Positions 52,469-62,495 of a DNA stretch of 64,000 bases are shown one piece after another. This DNA is from Photobacterium sanguinicancri (GTDB lineage: Bacteria; Pseudomonadota; Gammaproteobacteria; Enterobacterales; Vibrionaceae), in the NCBI RefSeq assembly GCF_024346675.1, contig NZ_AP024851.1, positions 1,240,001-1,304,000 on the forward strand, read 5' to 3'. A model generated the notes under the pieces. The model made no database searches and was not told the origin of the DNA. It saw nothing but the letters and a program-made list of their open reading frames with translations. Made by a program: the position numbers and the translations under genes. Each line of letters begins with the position of its first letter. Within the stretch, counting starts at the first letter, position 1.

Positions 52469-53263
52469 TTAGCTTTGATTAATATAAACTTTAGGTTTCT
52501 CATAAAAAAAACCTTGCTGTTTTGATATACCAAAACTGGAAAGCAACAACGATGTTTCTTTATCTTCAACACCTTCCACAATGACTTGAAGATTGAGTTG
52601 CTGACAAAGTGCCAAAATGGCTCTTAACATCTTTTGCTTTTTAATATTATGACTCATACCTATAACTAGGCTCTTATCAACTTTTATTGTATTAACATTT
52701 AATTTACTGATATAAGAGATATCACAATACCCTTCACCAAAGTCATCAATACTAAATTCAAACCCTCTGTCACTTAGTGCTGTAATTTTCTCATTAATAA
52801 CAGTAAAATCTGAGATTAGTATTCGTTCAGTAATTTCTAATTTAATACGTTCCGCATACCTAAATTTTTTAGATTTAAAGTATTGATATAGAAAGTCACT
52901 CTCTAGCATTGAAGGTGAAATATTTACACTTAACCACTGTTGTTTTGGCAGCGTATCAAGCTCCTCATAAGCTTGCTCAAGCAAAGAACTTGTTAAAGCG
53001 TCAAGTAGCCCAAACTTTTCAATATAATGAATAAATCTATCTGGTAGAATCACATCATTATCATTTACCCAACGGGCTAATACTTCATAACCAAGAGCAC
53101 AACCTGTCTTCGTGCACATTATAGGTTGGTAGTAAGGCTTAAATTCATTATTTGCTATTGCCTTACGTATAGAGTGTTTTTTCACTAAAACTTCAAAAAA
53201 ACAACCATATAAAAAAGTAAAAAAACTGACAATCAAGTTCTCTCGGATCATCTTATTTGTCAT
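52469..53263 (-). CDS. EAL-domain c-di-GMP phosphodiesterase
   Basis: The 264-residue protein is a single EAL domain after a short N-terminal hydrophobic segment (LIVSFFTFLYGCFFEVLV) that may anchor it. Catalytic motifs are nearly complete: YEVLARW (EVL for EAL), NISPSML, LEITERILI, SIDDFGEGYCD, VDKSLV, EGVED and QGFFYEKP. It is therefore probably active and lowers c-di-GMP. It overlaps the upstream 60-residue gene by four bases and is followed after 53 bases by the four exported proteins, so it may control their production or use. Confidence 0.9.
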   Translation of the reverse strand: MTNKMIRENLIVSFFTFLYGCFFEVLVKKHSIRKAIANNEFKPYYQPIMCTKTGCALGYEVLARWVNDNDVILPDRFIHYIEKFGLLDALTSSLLEQAYEELDTLPKQQWLSVNISPSMLESDFLYQYFKSKKFRYAERIKLEITERILISDFTVINEKITALSDRGFEFSIDDFGEGYCDISYISKLNVNTIKVDKSLVIGMSHNIKKQKMLRAILALCQQLNLQVIVEGVEDKETSLLLSSFGISKQQGFFYEKPKVYINQS

Positions 53264-53442
53264 AAAAACTCTTCTTTACAGCTTAAATTTAAGGTAAGTA
53301 AATCAATCACAGCTATATAAGCAGCATATATAACTTCAAATTCTTCAATACGACTCTGATTAATTTTACTTGCCATTTCACATTGTAGAGATGCAAGAAT
53401 ATGCTTTACAAGAGCAGTTGAATCTTTATTTTCTAACTTCAT
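53260..53442 (-). CDS. Small 60-residue protein coupled to the EAL gene
   Basis: The protein is mostly helical (TALVKHILASLQCEMASKIN, then IEEFEVIYAAYIAVIDLLTL). The spacing of hydrophobic residues faintly recalls small YmgB/AriR-type biofilm regulators, which is not certain. Its stop overlaps the EAL start by four bases, so the two are translated together. AGTTTTAATATG gives a weak ribosome-binding site. Confidence 0.5.
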   Translation of the reverse strand: MKLENKDSTALVKHILASLQCEMASKINQSRIEEFEVIYAAYIAVIDLLTLNLSCKEEFL

Positions 53443-53554
53443 ATTAAAACTCCAACAGATAGTAACTACCCATAGAAAAAGTCATGTTATGTATTATTAA
53501 AGTGATTTTTACGTAATCTAACAAATACTATTTTCACTTAAAAAAAATAAACCA

Positions 53555-53731
53555 TCAACCACAATGATTGATATGTAACCTATATATTAAAAGTGAAGAC
53601 ATAAAGATCCAAAAAGCAAACACTATCCATTCAGGCCAATCACAAAACGATATACTAACGTTAATGTCATTTGGTTCAACACTAATATTACCAACCATAT
53701 CCATATAGAGATTTATTGGTTTCACTATCAT
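53555..53731 (-). CDS. Possible 58-residue small membrane protein
   Basis: The ORF starts with ATG after AAGG at a distance of about five bases. The N-terminal half is polar (NLYMDMVGNISVEPNDINVS) and the C-terminal half has one hydrophobic helix (WIVFAFWIFMSSLLIY). It is upstream of the EAL operon on the same strand. It has no recognised relatives and may be chance. Confidence 0.4.
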   Translation of the reverse strand: MIVKPINLYMDMVGNISVEPNDINVSISFCDWPEWIVFAFWIFMSSLLIYRLHINHCG

Positions 53732-53821
53732 AGTAACCTTGCCTTAACTACAGTAAGGAATGCATTAACAATGCACCCGCTTCAAATCGAGAATAATAGT
53801 AAACCTTGAATTCATTTATTT

Positions 53822-54016
53822 TCAGTAAAGTTTTGAAAAATAAAATAACCAAATTAAATCAAGCACTTGAAGTAGAGTAATCAAACTAAAATACACTGCT
53901 TCTTTCAGGGTTGCATATGGGGAAAGAATTAAAATGAAAATTTTACTTTTATTATCATTTTTCCACTTAACGCCACCTAGCCCATTAGGGCTAATGGTTA
54001 CTTCCGTAAATTTCAC
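53822..54016 (-). CDS. Possible 64-residue small membrane protein
   Basis: The ORF starts with GTG without a clear ribosome-binding site. The product has a polar start and two hydrophobic stretches (KIFILILSPYA, FSLITLLQVLDLIWLFYF). Support is weak. Confidence 0.3.
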   Translation of the reverse strand: MKFTEVTISPNGLGGVKWKNDNKSKIFILILSPYATLKEAVYFSLITLLQVLDLIWLFYFSKLY

Positions 54017-54260
54017 TAGATGGTAAATTATATTACATTTACCACCTAGTGCTTAATGTAATAACTTCAATTATTTATAACCAAAATGTTTAACTAACTA
54101 TTCTGTGCCTTTTAGTCATTGTAACTATCGGTAAAGATTTCAATACCTGGACTAAAATCAAAATAAAACACAATGTTAACTAAAGTTTGTTATAAAAAAT
54201 CAGTGTACACGTTAATGTTATTGACTGATGCAATACATTTTAAGACGGATTTTTGGCATG

Positions 54261-54287
54261 AAAAAGTGGCTATCAGCTGCCACTTTT
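54261..54287 (-). terminator. Terminator of maeA
   Basis: AAAAGTGGC/GCCACTTTT with an 8-base loop is followed by a T-run on the minus strand, about 20 bases after the maeA stop. Confidence 0.8.
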
Positions 54288-54305
54288 ATAAATAATATAT
54301 TTATA

Positions 54306-56021
54306 TCATACCCGACGATAAGGTAAATACACGGGCTCCCACATATAATGAGCAAGCTCTTGCTCTATATCTGTTTCAGGTAATTGATGATGAGGGTCTG
54401 TTGCTTTTATATTCGCAAGAATTCGCTTAGCAACCGTAATAGATACGTTTCTAAGTTCACTAATTCTTGGATAGACACAACCTTTGTCTAAATCATCTTG
54501 AGAAACTTCATCAGCCAGTGCATACGAAGCCGTCGTGAACATGTCCATCGTGACTTTTGTTGACTGCGCCACAATCGATGCTAATCCCACCCCAGGGAAA
54601 ATAAACACGTTATTACCTTGGCCAATGCGGTATTCTCGACCATTGTAATTTACGTTATCAAATGGACTTCCTGTTGCAACAATCGCTTGGCCCTCACTCC
54701 ACTGGTAAATATCTTCAGGCAGAGCTTCGCAATTTGCTGTTGGGTTAGAAAGTGGGAATACCATAGGGCGCTTGGTGTATTCCATCATCTTTTGAACATG
54801 CTCAGCTTTGAACGCCCCGCCAATACCACTCGTACCTAAAAGTACCGTCACAGGGTGATTATTAATTAACTCGGTTAACGATACTTTGCTTTCATGCTCG
54901 GTTTGCCAACCTTGCGCTAGCGATCTTGGTTTTGCGTAACGTTTTTTATATTCATCTAAGCCTTCTCGGTCTTCAAAGACTAAACCTTGAGAATCAAGTA
55001 CAAATATCTTTTCGCGTGCAGCCGTATGTGAGCAACCTTCTTTTAATAAGCCAGCAAAAATTTGATCAGCGACACCAACACCACCAGCTCCGGCACCATA
55101 AACGACGTAGGTTTGATCCACCAGTGTTTCATTTTTAATCTTAACCGCGCCTAATATACCCGCTAAAACAACTGAACCCGTGCCTTGAATATCATCGTTA
55201 AACGACGGTAAATACTCTTCATACTCAGATAAATTATCAAAAGCGTTAGACTTACTAAAGTCTTCCCACTGCAAAACGGCTTTAGGGAAATTGCGCTTCA
55301 CTTCATGCACGAACTTTTGAATAAACTGCTTATACTCTTCGCCGCGCATCCTTTTTCTTGGCACACCCAAGTACATAGGATCATCTAAAAGGTCTTGATT
55401 ATCGGTTCCCACATCCAGCGCAATAGGTAAACAATGAGCAGGATGGATACCCGCCCCTAATGTATAAAGAGATAACTTACCAATAGGAATCCCCATGCCA
55501 CCTACACCTTGATCGCCAAGCCCTAAAATACCTTGGCTATCAGTTACCACGATGATTTTGATGTCTTTACCTTGAAAATGGCGAGCAAGATCGCTCATCT
55601 GATCAACGTTATCTTGCGTAACGTATAAGCCCCGCGCTTTTTGATAACGGTGACTAAATTCTTGGCAGGCTTTACCCACGGTTGGGGTGTAGATAATCGG
55701 GGTCATTTCCTCAACATGGCGAGATACTAAAGCATAGAACAAGGTTTCGTTACGGTCTTGCAATGCGCGCAAAAACAAATATTTTTCAATATCTGTAGAG
55801 GCATTACGAAAACCGTCGTACACACGATTTAGCTGATCATCAAACGTTTGCACTTTTGGCGGTAATAACCCCGTTAGTTGAAAGTCTTCACGCTCTTCAT
55901 AGCTGAATGCCGTACTTTTATTTAATGTTCTATCATTTAGTAACTCAGTACCAGTAAGTGACACTGGACGAAATTCGTTGCCGTTTTCATCTTTCCACCT
56001 TAGGTATTTTCCTATGGTCAT
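54306..56021 (-). CDS. maeA: NAD-dependent malic enzyme (MaeA/SfcA)
   Basis: The 571-residue cytosolic enzyme decarboxylates malate to pyruvate with NAD. Motifs include TPIIYTPTVGKACQEFSHRY, VVTDSQGILGLGDQGVGGMG, the metal-binding region ending in FNDDIQGTGSVVLAGI, the nucleotide fold GAGAGGVGVADQI and FPLSNPTANCEA. The length matches E. coli MaeA (565). It lies alone, opposite modE with 236 bases between. Confidence 0.95.
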   Translation of the reverse strand: MTIGKYLRWKDENGNEFRPVSLTGTELLNDRTLNKSTAFSYEEREDFQLTGLLPPKVQTFDDQLNRVYDGFRNASTDIEKYLFLRALQDRNETLFYALVSRHVEEMTPIIYTPTVGKACQEFSHRYQKARGLYVTQDNVDQMSDLARHFQGKDIKIIVVTDSQGILGLGDQGVGGMGIPIGKLSLYTLGAGIHPAHCLPIALDVGTDNQDLLDDPMYLGVPRKRMRGEEYKQFIQKFVHEVKRNFPKAVLQWEDFSKSNAFDNLSEYEEYLPSFNDDIQGTGSVVLAGILGAVKIKNETLVDQTYVVYGAGAGGVGVADQIFAGLLKEGCSHTAAREKIFVLDSQGLVFEDREGLDEYKKRYAKPRSLAQGWQTEHESKVSLTELINNHPVTVLLGTSGIGGAFKAEHVQKMMEYTKRPMVFPLSNPTANCEALPEDIYQWSEGQAIVATGSPFDNVNYNGREYRIGQGNNVFIFPGVGLASIVAQSTKVTMDMFTTASYALADEVSQDDLDKGCVYPRISELRNVSITVAKRILANIKATDPHHQLPETDIEQELAHYMWEPVYLPYRRV

Positions 56022-56257
56022 GGTATCCCTCCGCGCGATTAACGACTTGTGGTTAAGAAGTCATCATCTTATGCCTATGCCATCATAAAAAACGTGACAT
56101 CATAACGAGTTAACAAGGTTTATCATGGCTAGAAGGTACTAACGTGATCTTAAAAGCACACTAATGAATACTAAGCTTAGGTTGCAAAAATTAGTATTCT
56201 TCGCCGTTAGGCTATACACTGACGATCCCTTTAATCATACTGATTTAATTCATATTT

Positions 56258-57052
56258 ATGATGAACTTCGACGCACAGTTAACGCTTTCAGATAACGGCA
56301 AAATGTATGTGAATCCTCGCCGAATCGCGTTGCTCAAAGCGATATCTCAAACAGGTTCGATCAGCCAAGCAGCCAAACATGCCGAGATCAGCTATAAGGC
56401 TGCACATGATGCCATTAAAGATATGAATAACCGTGCTGAACACCCTGTCATTACCAGCGAAAAAGGCGGTAAAGGGGGCGGCGGCGCAACCCTGACCCAT
56501 ACTGGTGAGCGGTTAGTGCAAATGTATGATTTACTAGATCAAATTCAAGATATGGGCCTGAAAGCCTTAAATGATGATGAAGCGCCGTTACACAGCCTAC
56601 TTGGCGTTATGAGTAAGTTCTCTTTGCAAACCAGTGCCCGTAATCAGCTTTTCGGTATTATTACCAAAATTGAAAACCATGAATTACACGATGTGATTTC
56701 CGTTGAATTAAAAGGCAAACAAACCTTACTCGCGACTATTACACATGGCAGTACTGAACGTTTGGGCTTAATTGTAGGAAAAGATGTAGTGGCACTCGTA
56801 AAGGGGCCTGCCGTGACGCTTTCATCAGATGTCACCAGCGACGATTACGATAATGTACTAGAAGGAAAAGTTAGCTCAGTATTACATGAAAAGCATACAT
56901 CAGAATATCAGTTAGCCTTAGAGGGTGGAGATACTCTATGTGCATTCAATAAACACAGTGAAAGTGCAGTGTTAGATACCACTAATATTGTGGGTGACAC
57001 TTGGTTTGCCCACTTTCATTCAAACCAAGTGATCATTGCAACGCTTAATTGA
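56258..57052 (+). CDS. modE: Molybdate-responsive regulator ModE
   Basis: The 264-residue protein has an N-terminal winged helix (MYVNPRRIALLKAISQTGSI, SQAAKHAEISYKAAHDAIKD, ITSEKGGKGGGGATLTHTGE) and two C-terminal MOP domains (SARNQLFGIITKIENHELHD onwards, about residues 125-260) that bind molybdate. With molybdate it represses modABC; a matching operator lies at 35954. It is a single gene transcribed away from maeA. Confidence 0.95.
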   Translation: MMNFDAQLTLSDNGKMYVNPRRIALLKAISQTGSISQAAKHAEISYKAAHDAIKDMNNRAEHPVITSEKGGKGGGGATLTHTGERLVQMYDLLDQIQDMGLKALNDDEAPLHSLLGVMSKFSLQTSARNQLFGIITKIENHELHDVISVELKGKQTLLATITHGSTERLGLIVGKDVVALVKGPAVTLSSDVTSDDYDNVLEGKVSSVLHEKHTSEYQLALEGGDTLCAFNKHSESAVLDTTNIVGDTWFAHFHSNQVIIATLN

Positions 57053-57676
57053 TTCATCTGCATGGGATGAAGTCAAATACTGTTGCTAAATATGGCTAAA
57101 CAGCTCTAGATAATCTTGCATCAAGTGCTCATGATTTTAAGCAAGATATCGAATCCTTATCAGGCATATCCTCTCTCGTAAGTGCCTTTCGTTATTCACA
57201 GCCGAATAATACGTAAGCAATGACGACATTGATATTTCGCATTATAAAATAGCTTTTCCCACCATTGGCGTTTTATCTTCATTACGTTACTACAGTCACA
57301 TTTTGCACACATACCGCTATTACAACCTGTTCTACTACATATTAACTATTAAGCAATGCACATGCAGCACATCACGCTATTAATAGCTTACATAATAAAG
57401 AGTGGAGAGATTGAAAATGGACACTCTAATTTGACCCGTATCAAGTATTGTAAAACTTTGAATTAATTCGTATTTCAAAATAATTCAATACGGGAATAAA
57501 ATGACACATTTTTTATTCATGACTATGTGTATACCATGGCTAAATAAAATTCTGGTTTCCGAGCCATCTAAAAATACAGTAGCGCTAGTGACACTAAAAT
57601 AAGAATTGGTAGGGGGCTAGTTTACACAGCACTGTAAACAGAAGGGGGAGAAATAGAGCACTCGTCAGGCAGTACG
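57053..57676. other. Intergenic region, no gene seen
   Basis: 624 bases after modE hold no ORF with a ribosome-binding site, and no clear terminator was seen in them. Confidence 0.4.
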
Positions 57677-57937
57677 TTAATCACGCTGGCCTGACTTTAC
57701 ACATAAACCAGAAAAAGGGCTGTAGCCTTCGCCACGCATTAAGCATTGCTCAAATTTTTTGTAATCGGTGTACTGGGATAAGATCAATAATAGCACTGAT
57801 AACAATAGCCCTATAACTGCACCGACTGATAGCCACGAAAGTTTCTTTTTCATTCCATACACTAACGCCACCATAGAAACAGGTGCTACCGTAAGTGCAA
57901 TAACCCACACATTAACAGTTAAAGCAAGAATCGACAC
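57677..57937 (-). CDS. Small two-helix membrane protein
   Basis: The 86-residue protein has two hydrophobic helices (about residues 4-28 and 34-54) and a polar tail with two cysteines (FEQCLMRGEGYSPFSGLCVK), which may pair. A GTCAGGC/GCCTGAC inverted repeat spans the stop codon. No family was recognised. Confidence 0.5.
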   Translation of the reverse strand: MSILALTVNVWVIALTVAPVSMVALVYGMKKKLSWLSVGAVIGLLLSVLLLILSQYTDYKKFEQCLMRGEGYSPFSGLCVKSGQRD

Positions 57938-58385
57938 GTTTTGACCAATATCCTAAACCATGAACAACAAGCAATGAACAAGCGTTCATTCAGAAGCAGA
58001 ATAATAATCGCTTTTAGCTGCAACAAGCAAAGTTTGAATCAGATATTTTCAAAGCTTTACACTACTCTGACATAAATTCCGCAAATATTACCTTTTTCGC
58101 CAAACCTACAAACAAATAATAACCTCGATGCATATCAGGTTCCAATTCGGATTATAGAGAGCTGTGAGCATTATCGCTTTTTATTGCTTGCAAGCATTTC
58201 AAACCAGATCGATCTCACATTTTGTTACCAAAGAAAGTGCAAATCAGCCATTTTATCTCTACATTTCACCCATCGAAACGTTTGCGTAAACGTTTCGATG
58301 AATTAGAATTCAATTTAACGTGTTAAATAATATTCCTAAGAAACATGTTAGAGCATCACCACTATTTATAATTAAGGTGCACCCC
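57938..58385. other. Ribose operon promoter region
   Basis: These 448 bases lead into rbsD. Apart from the RbsR operator palindrome near its right end, no gene or strong structure is seen. Confidence 0.45.
58271..58300 (+). promoter_or_regulatory. RbsR operator (LacI-type palindrome)
   Basis: A 30-base palindrome CATCGAAACGTTT-GC-GT-AAACGTTTCGATG has one mismatch from perfect symmetry. The CGAAACGTTTCG-type half-sites match the LacI/RbsR class. It lies 86 bases upstream of rbsD. The RbsR regulator is at 63472. Confidence 0.85.
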
Positions 58386-58805
58386 ATGAAAAAAAACGCA
58401 CTCATCAATGCCGAGTTGTCATACGTAATCGCAACACTTGGTCACACTGATGAAATCACGATTTGCGATGCTGGCTTACCCATCCCTGACGAAGCACAAC
58501 GCATTGATTTAGCTTTAATTCCGGGTGTTCCAACATTCATTGGCACTGTAAAAGCCGTGCTGAGTGAAATGCAAATCGAAGGCGTTATTATCGCTGAAGA
58601 ATTCAAAAGCGTTAGCCCAGATCATCACCAAGCCCTTCTTGCACTCATTGATTCTGAACAATCATTATGTGGCAAATCTATCGCTATCAACTACATTCCA
58701 CACGAAGCATTTAAAGTGCACACTCAAAACAGCAAAGCTGTGGTTCGCACAGGTGAATGTACCCCTTATGCCAACGTGATTTTTCAATCTGGCGTCGTCT
58801 TCTAA
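58386..58805 (+). CDS. rbsD: D-ribose pyranase (RbsD)
   Basis: The 139-residue enzyme interconverts beta-pyran and beta-furan ribose before phosphorylation. Motifs match RbsD: LINAELSYVIATLGHTDEIT, the DAGLPIP block and the late RTGECTPYANVIFQSGVVF. The ATG at 58386, preceded by AAGG, is preferred over the longer ORF start at 58320. It is first in rbsDACBK. Confidence 0.95.
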   Translation: MKKNALINAELSYVIATLGHTDEITICDAGLPIPDEAQRIDLALIPGVPTFIGTVKAVLSEMQIEGVIIAEEFKSVSPDHHQALLALIDSEQSLCGKSIAINYIPHEAFKVHTQNSKAVVRTGECTPYANVIFQSGVVF

Positions 58806-58879
58806 ATCGCCTAGTTTTAAATCGCACAAATTTTTAGGTTGCTAACTAAGCCGCTTAATTAAAGTCGTAAGGAACGAAC

Positions 58880-60394
58880 ATGAATCAGCCAATCCTAGAA
58901 TTACAAGGTATCGAGAAAGCCTTTCCAGGTGTAAAAGCCTTGGATCACGCTTGCCTGAATGTCTATCCCGGAAAAGTCATGGCGCTGATGGGTGAAAACG
59001 GTGCGGGTAAATCCACACTGATGAAGGTACTAACCGGCATTTACGCCATGGATAGCGGTGAAATTCGCTACCAAGGCAAGCCTGTTAACTTTAATGGACC
59101 TCGTCACTCTCAAGAAGCCGGCATCAGTATTATTCACCAAGAGCTTAATCTGATCCCTGAGCTGACTATTGCAGAAAACATTTTTCTCGGCCGTGAAAAA
59201 ACCAACGCATTTGGTGGCATCAAATGGGCTGAAATGTACCGTGATGCTGATGCGCTTCTAAAGCGTTTGAATGTAAAACACCACTCTCGCCAACTATTAG
59301 GTGAGTTAAGCCTTGGTGAACAGCAAATGGTTGAGATTGCTAAAGCATTGTCGTTCAAGTCTCAAGTCATCATCATGGATGAACCAACCGATGCCCTCAC
59401 CGATACAGAAACTGAATCGCTATTTAAAGTGATTAACGAGTTACGTAACGAAGGCTGTGGCATTGTTTATATTTCTCACCGCTTAAAAGAAATCTTTGAA
59501 ATTTGTGATGATATTACTGTCCTTCGCGACGGTAAATTCATTGGCCAATGTGTGGTTGCAGAAACCAACGAAGATGGGTTGATTGAGATGATGGTTGGCC
59601 GTCGCTTAGACGAACAATACCCTCGCATTGAAGTAACGCATGGTACGACGTGTCTTGAAGTGACAAACCTAACGGGTGCAGGCGTTCATGATGTTTCATT
59701 CAAGCTCGATCGTGGCGAAATCCTCGGCGTCTCAGGCTTGATGGGTGCGGGTCGTACAGAACTAATGAAAGTGATTTACGGTGCACTACAAAGCGAATCG
59801 GGTGACATTAAGCTCGATGGCAAAAAAATCAACCCAATCAGCCCACAAGATGGCTTAGCAAATGGCATTGCTTATATTTCTGAAGACCGTAAAGGCGACG
59901 GCTTAGTCCTCGGCTTATCGGTAAAAGAAAACATGTCGTTATGCGCGCTGGAGCAGCTATCTAAAGGTGTACAGCTTAATCATTACGATGAAGTCACCGC
60001 TGTTGAAGACTTTATTCGCCTATTCAATATCAAAACACCGACTCGCGACCAAATTATTGGCAACTTGTCGGGTGGTAACCAACAAAAAGTCGCGATTGCT
60101 AAAGGCTTAATGACCCGCCCTAAAGTGCTGATCCTCGATGAGCCAACCCGCGGTGTCGATGTGGGTGCAAAGAAAGAAATTTATCAACTTATTAACCAAT
60201 TTAAAGCTGAAGGCATGAGTATCATTTTAGTGTCGTCAGAAATGCCAGAAGTTCTCGGCATGAGTGACCGCATTATGGTGATGCACGAAGGCCGCATTAG
60301 CGGTGAATTTATGGCAACTGATGCCGATCAAGAAAAATTACTGGCCTGCGCTGTTGGTAAAAACATTGCGCAGAATGACGAGGTAGCAGCATGA
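58880..60394 (+). CDS. rbsA: Ribose ABC transporter ATP-binding protein (RbsA)
   Basis: The 504-residue protein is a duplicated ABC ATPase. The N-terminal half has Walker [10 protein letters not shown], signature-like LSLGEQQM and Walker [13 protein letters not shown]. The C-terminal half has a degenerate Walker A (GLMGAGRTE) and a normal signature LSGGNQQK. It energises ribose import with RbsC and RbsB. The stop overlaps rbsC by four bases. Confidence 0.96.
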   Translation: MNQPILELQGIEKAFPGVKALDHACLNVYPGKVMALMGENGAGKSTLMKVLTGIYAMDSGEIRYQGKPVNFNGPRHSQEAGISIIHQELNLIPELTIAENIFLGREKTNAFGGIKWAEMYRDADALLKRLNVKHHSRQLLGELSLGEQQMVEIAKALSFKSQVIIMDEPTDALTDTETESLFKVINELRNEGCGIVYISHRLKEIFEICDDITVLRDGKFIGQCVVAETNEDGLIEMMVGRRLDEQYPRIEVTHGTTCLEVTNLTGAGVHDVSFKLDRGEILGVSGLMGAGRTELMKVIYGALQSESGDIKLDGKKINPISPQDGLANGIAYISEDRKGDGLVLGLSVKENMSLCALEQLSKGVQLNHYDEVTAVEDFIRLFNIKTPTRDQIIGNLSGGNQQKVAIAKGLMTRPKVLILDEPTRGVDVGAKKEIYQLINQFKAEGMSIILVSSEMPEVLGMSDRIMVMHEGRISGEFMATDADQEKLLACAVGKNIAQNDEVAA

Positions 60395-61383
60395 GCAGCA
60401 AGGCTATGAACAAAGAACAAACACCAACCACAGGCTCAGCGAACAAGCTGTTTACCAAAGAGTGGTTAATTGAGCAAAAATCACTGATCGCATTGATCTT
60501 ACTGATCGTTGTCGTGTCATTTTTGAATCCAAACTTTTTCACCGTCGACAATATTTTAAACATTCTTCGCCAAACCTCAGTGAATGCCATCATTGCTGTG
60601 GGTATGACGCTGGTCATCTTAACCGCGGGTATTGATTTAAGCGTAGGTTCGGTATTAGCACTGTGTGGTGCATTTGCAGCCACCATGATTGGCATGGAGA
60701 TCCCTGCCATCATTGCGGTCCCAACCGCATTACTTGCAGGTGCCGCTTTAGGTGCTATCAGTGGTGTGATTATCGCTAAAGGTAAAGTACAGGCCTTTAT
60801 CGCCACCTTGGTAACCATGACACTACTGCGCGGTGTGACCATGGTTTACACCGATGGCCGTCCTATTTCTACAGGCTTCACGGACGTTGCAGATTCATTC
60901 GCATGGTTTGGTACTGGCTACGCTATGGGTATCCCTGTGCCAATCTGGTTGATGGTTATCGTATTCGCTTCTATCTGGTACCTACTTAACCACACTCGTT
61001 TTGGTCGTTACATCTACGCACTAGGTGGCAACGAATCAGCAACTCGCCTTTCTGGCATCAACGTAGATCGCGTCAAGATTGGCGTCTACGCAATCTGCGG
61101 CCTATTGGCAGCACTAGCAGGCATTATCGTTACATCTCGTTTGTCTTCGGCTCAGCCTACTGCAGGTATGGGATACGAACTGGATGCGATTGCGGCTGTT
61201 GTACTTGGCGGTACGAGCCTTGCTGGTGGTAAAGGTCGAATCATGGGTACCTTAATTGGTGCACTGATCATCGGCTTCCTTAACAACGCACTAAACCTGT
61301 TAGACGTGTCTTCGTACTACCAAATGATTGCTAAAGCAGTGGTTATCTTGCTGGCAGTACTGGTCGATAACAAAAATAAGTAA
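60391..61383 (+). CDS. rbsC: Ribose ABC transporter permease (RbsC)
   Basis: The 330-residue inner-membrane permease has about ten helices and the family motifs [33 protein letters not shown] and [20 protein letters not shown]. It starts in the rbsA stop. A GC-rich hairpin follows before rbsB. Confidence 0.96.
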   Translation: MSSKAMNKEQTPTTGSANKLFTKEWLIEQKSLIALILLIVVVSFLNPNFFTVDNILNILRQTSVNAIIAVGMTLVILTAGIDLSVGSVLALCGAFAATMIGMEIPAIIAVPTALLAGAALGAISGVIIAKGKVQAFIATLVTMTLLRGVTMVYTDGRPISTGFTDVADSFAWFGTGYAMGIPVPIWLMVIVFASIWYLLNHTRFGRYIYALGGNESATRLSGINVDRVKIGVYAICGLLAALAGIIVTSRLSSAQPTAGMGYELDAIAAVVLGGTSLAGGKGRIMGTLIGALIIGFLNNALNLLDVSSYYQMIAKAVVILLAVLVDNKNK

Positions 61384-61414
61384 CACTTGAATCTTTTTAA
61401 TCTTTGACTGAAAC

Positions 61415-61449
61415 ACCGAGCGGTGTTCCCCCTGATGTCGCCGCTCGGT
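61415..61449 (+). promoter_or_regulatory. Hairpin between rbsC and rbsB
   Basis: ACCGAGCGG/CCGCTCGGT arms enclose a 17-base loop. No T-run follows. Such stems often stabilise the upstream or downstream mRNA so that binding protein is made in excess. Confidence 0.55.
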
Positions 61450-61479
61450 ACCCTGACCTGAAACTAAAAGGAATACAGA

Positions 61480-62358
61480 ATGAAAAAGTTAGCAACCCTA
61501 ATCTCAGCGGCAGTGCTGTCAGCGTCATTCAGCACTACAGCGTCAGCACAAGACACCATGGCAATGGTTGTTTCTACGCTGAACAACCCATTCTTCGTGA
61601 CAATGAAAGAAGGTGCTGAAGCGAAAGCCAAAGAGCTAGGTTATGAACTCATTGTTCTTGATTCTCAAAACGATCCAAGTAAAGAACTTTCTAACATTGA
61701 AGACCTTACTGTTCGTGGTGTAAAAGCGATTCTGATTAACCCAACAGATTCAGATGCTGTCTCTAACGCCATTCGCATGGCTAACCGCTCTAAGATCCCA
61801 GTACTGACACTGGACCGTGGTGCAAGCCGTGGTGAAGTAGTCAGTCACATTGCATCAGACAATGTTGCAGGTGGTGAAATGGCGGGTAAATTCATCATGG
61901 AAAAAGTGGGTGAAAAAGCCCGTGTTATCCAACTTGAAGGTATCGCAGGTACTTCCGCGGCACGTGAACGTGGCGAAGGTTTCATGAAGGCAGTTAACGG
62001 TAGCGGTATGGATCTACTTGCTAGCCAGCCAGCCGACTTTGACCGCACTAAAGGCCTTAACGTAATGGAAAACATGCTAGCAGCGAACCCAGATGTTCAA
62101 GCTGTATTTGCCCAAAACGATGAAATGGCATTAGGTGCGCTACGTGCAGCTCAAGCGTCAGGTAAAGACATACTGATTGTTGGCTTCGATGGCACTGAAG
62201 ACGGTATTGCTGCTGTTAAACGTGGCATCCTAGGTGCGACTATCGCCCAACAGCCTGACCTAATCGGTGCACTAGGCGTAGAAACTGCCGTTAAAGTGCT
62301 TAAAGGTGAAAAAGTGGATGCTTACATCCCTGTTGACCTGAAAGTTGTGACTAAATAA
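61480..62358 (+). CDS. rbsB: Ribose-binding periplasmic protein (RbsB)
   Basis: The 292-residue solute-binding protein has a signal peptide ending near ASA-QDT and the ribose-binding pattern [20 protein letters not shown], then [20 protein letters not shown] and [20 protein letters not shown]. It binds ribose in the periplasm and hands it to RbsAC. AAAGGAA precedes the ATG. A hairpin follows the stop. Confidence 0.96.
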   Translation: MKKLATLISAAVLSASFSTTASAQDTMAMVVSTLNNPFFVTMKEGAEAKAKELGYELIVLDSQNDPSKELSNIEDLTVRGVKAILINPTDSDAVSNAIRMANRSKIPVLTLDRGASRGEVVSHIASDNVAGGEMAGKFIMEKVGEKARVIQLEGIAGTSAARERGEGFMKAVNGSGMDLLASQPADFDRTKGLNVMENMLAANPDVQAVFAQNDEMALGALRAAQASGKDILIVGFDGTEDGIAAVKRGILGATIAQQPDLIGALGVETAVKVLKGEKVDAYIPVDLKVVTK

Positions 62359-62375
62359 TTCACTTAGTCATTATT

Positions 62376-62405
62376 GGAGGAGCGCATAATGCGCTTCTCC
62401 TTTCT
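62376..62405 (+). terminator. Terminator or attenuator between rbsB and rbsK
   Basis: GGAGGAGCGC/GCGCTTCTCC forms a stem with a wobble pair, then TTTC. The T-run is short, so it likely allows partial read-through to rbsK. Confidence 0.6.
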
Positions 62406-62495
62406 ATCAAAGTTCATTGTTTAGCGCCTTCGTTAACCTATGCATTTTGACCGCCATAACACTATTGGCTCAGTAGATACAAAAAAGGTCTCGAT

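Larger units (their letters stand above)
53443..54305. other. AT-rich region with two doubtful small membrane ORFs
   Basis: No firm gene is seen in 863 bases. Two minus-strand ORFs (53555-53731 and 53822-54016) could encode small single-helix proteins. Near the left end of maeA there is a clear terminator. Confidence 0.45.
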
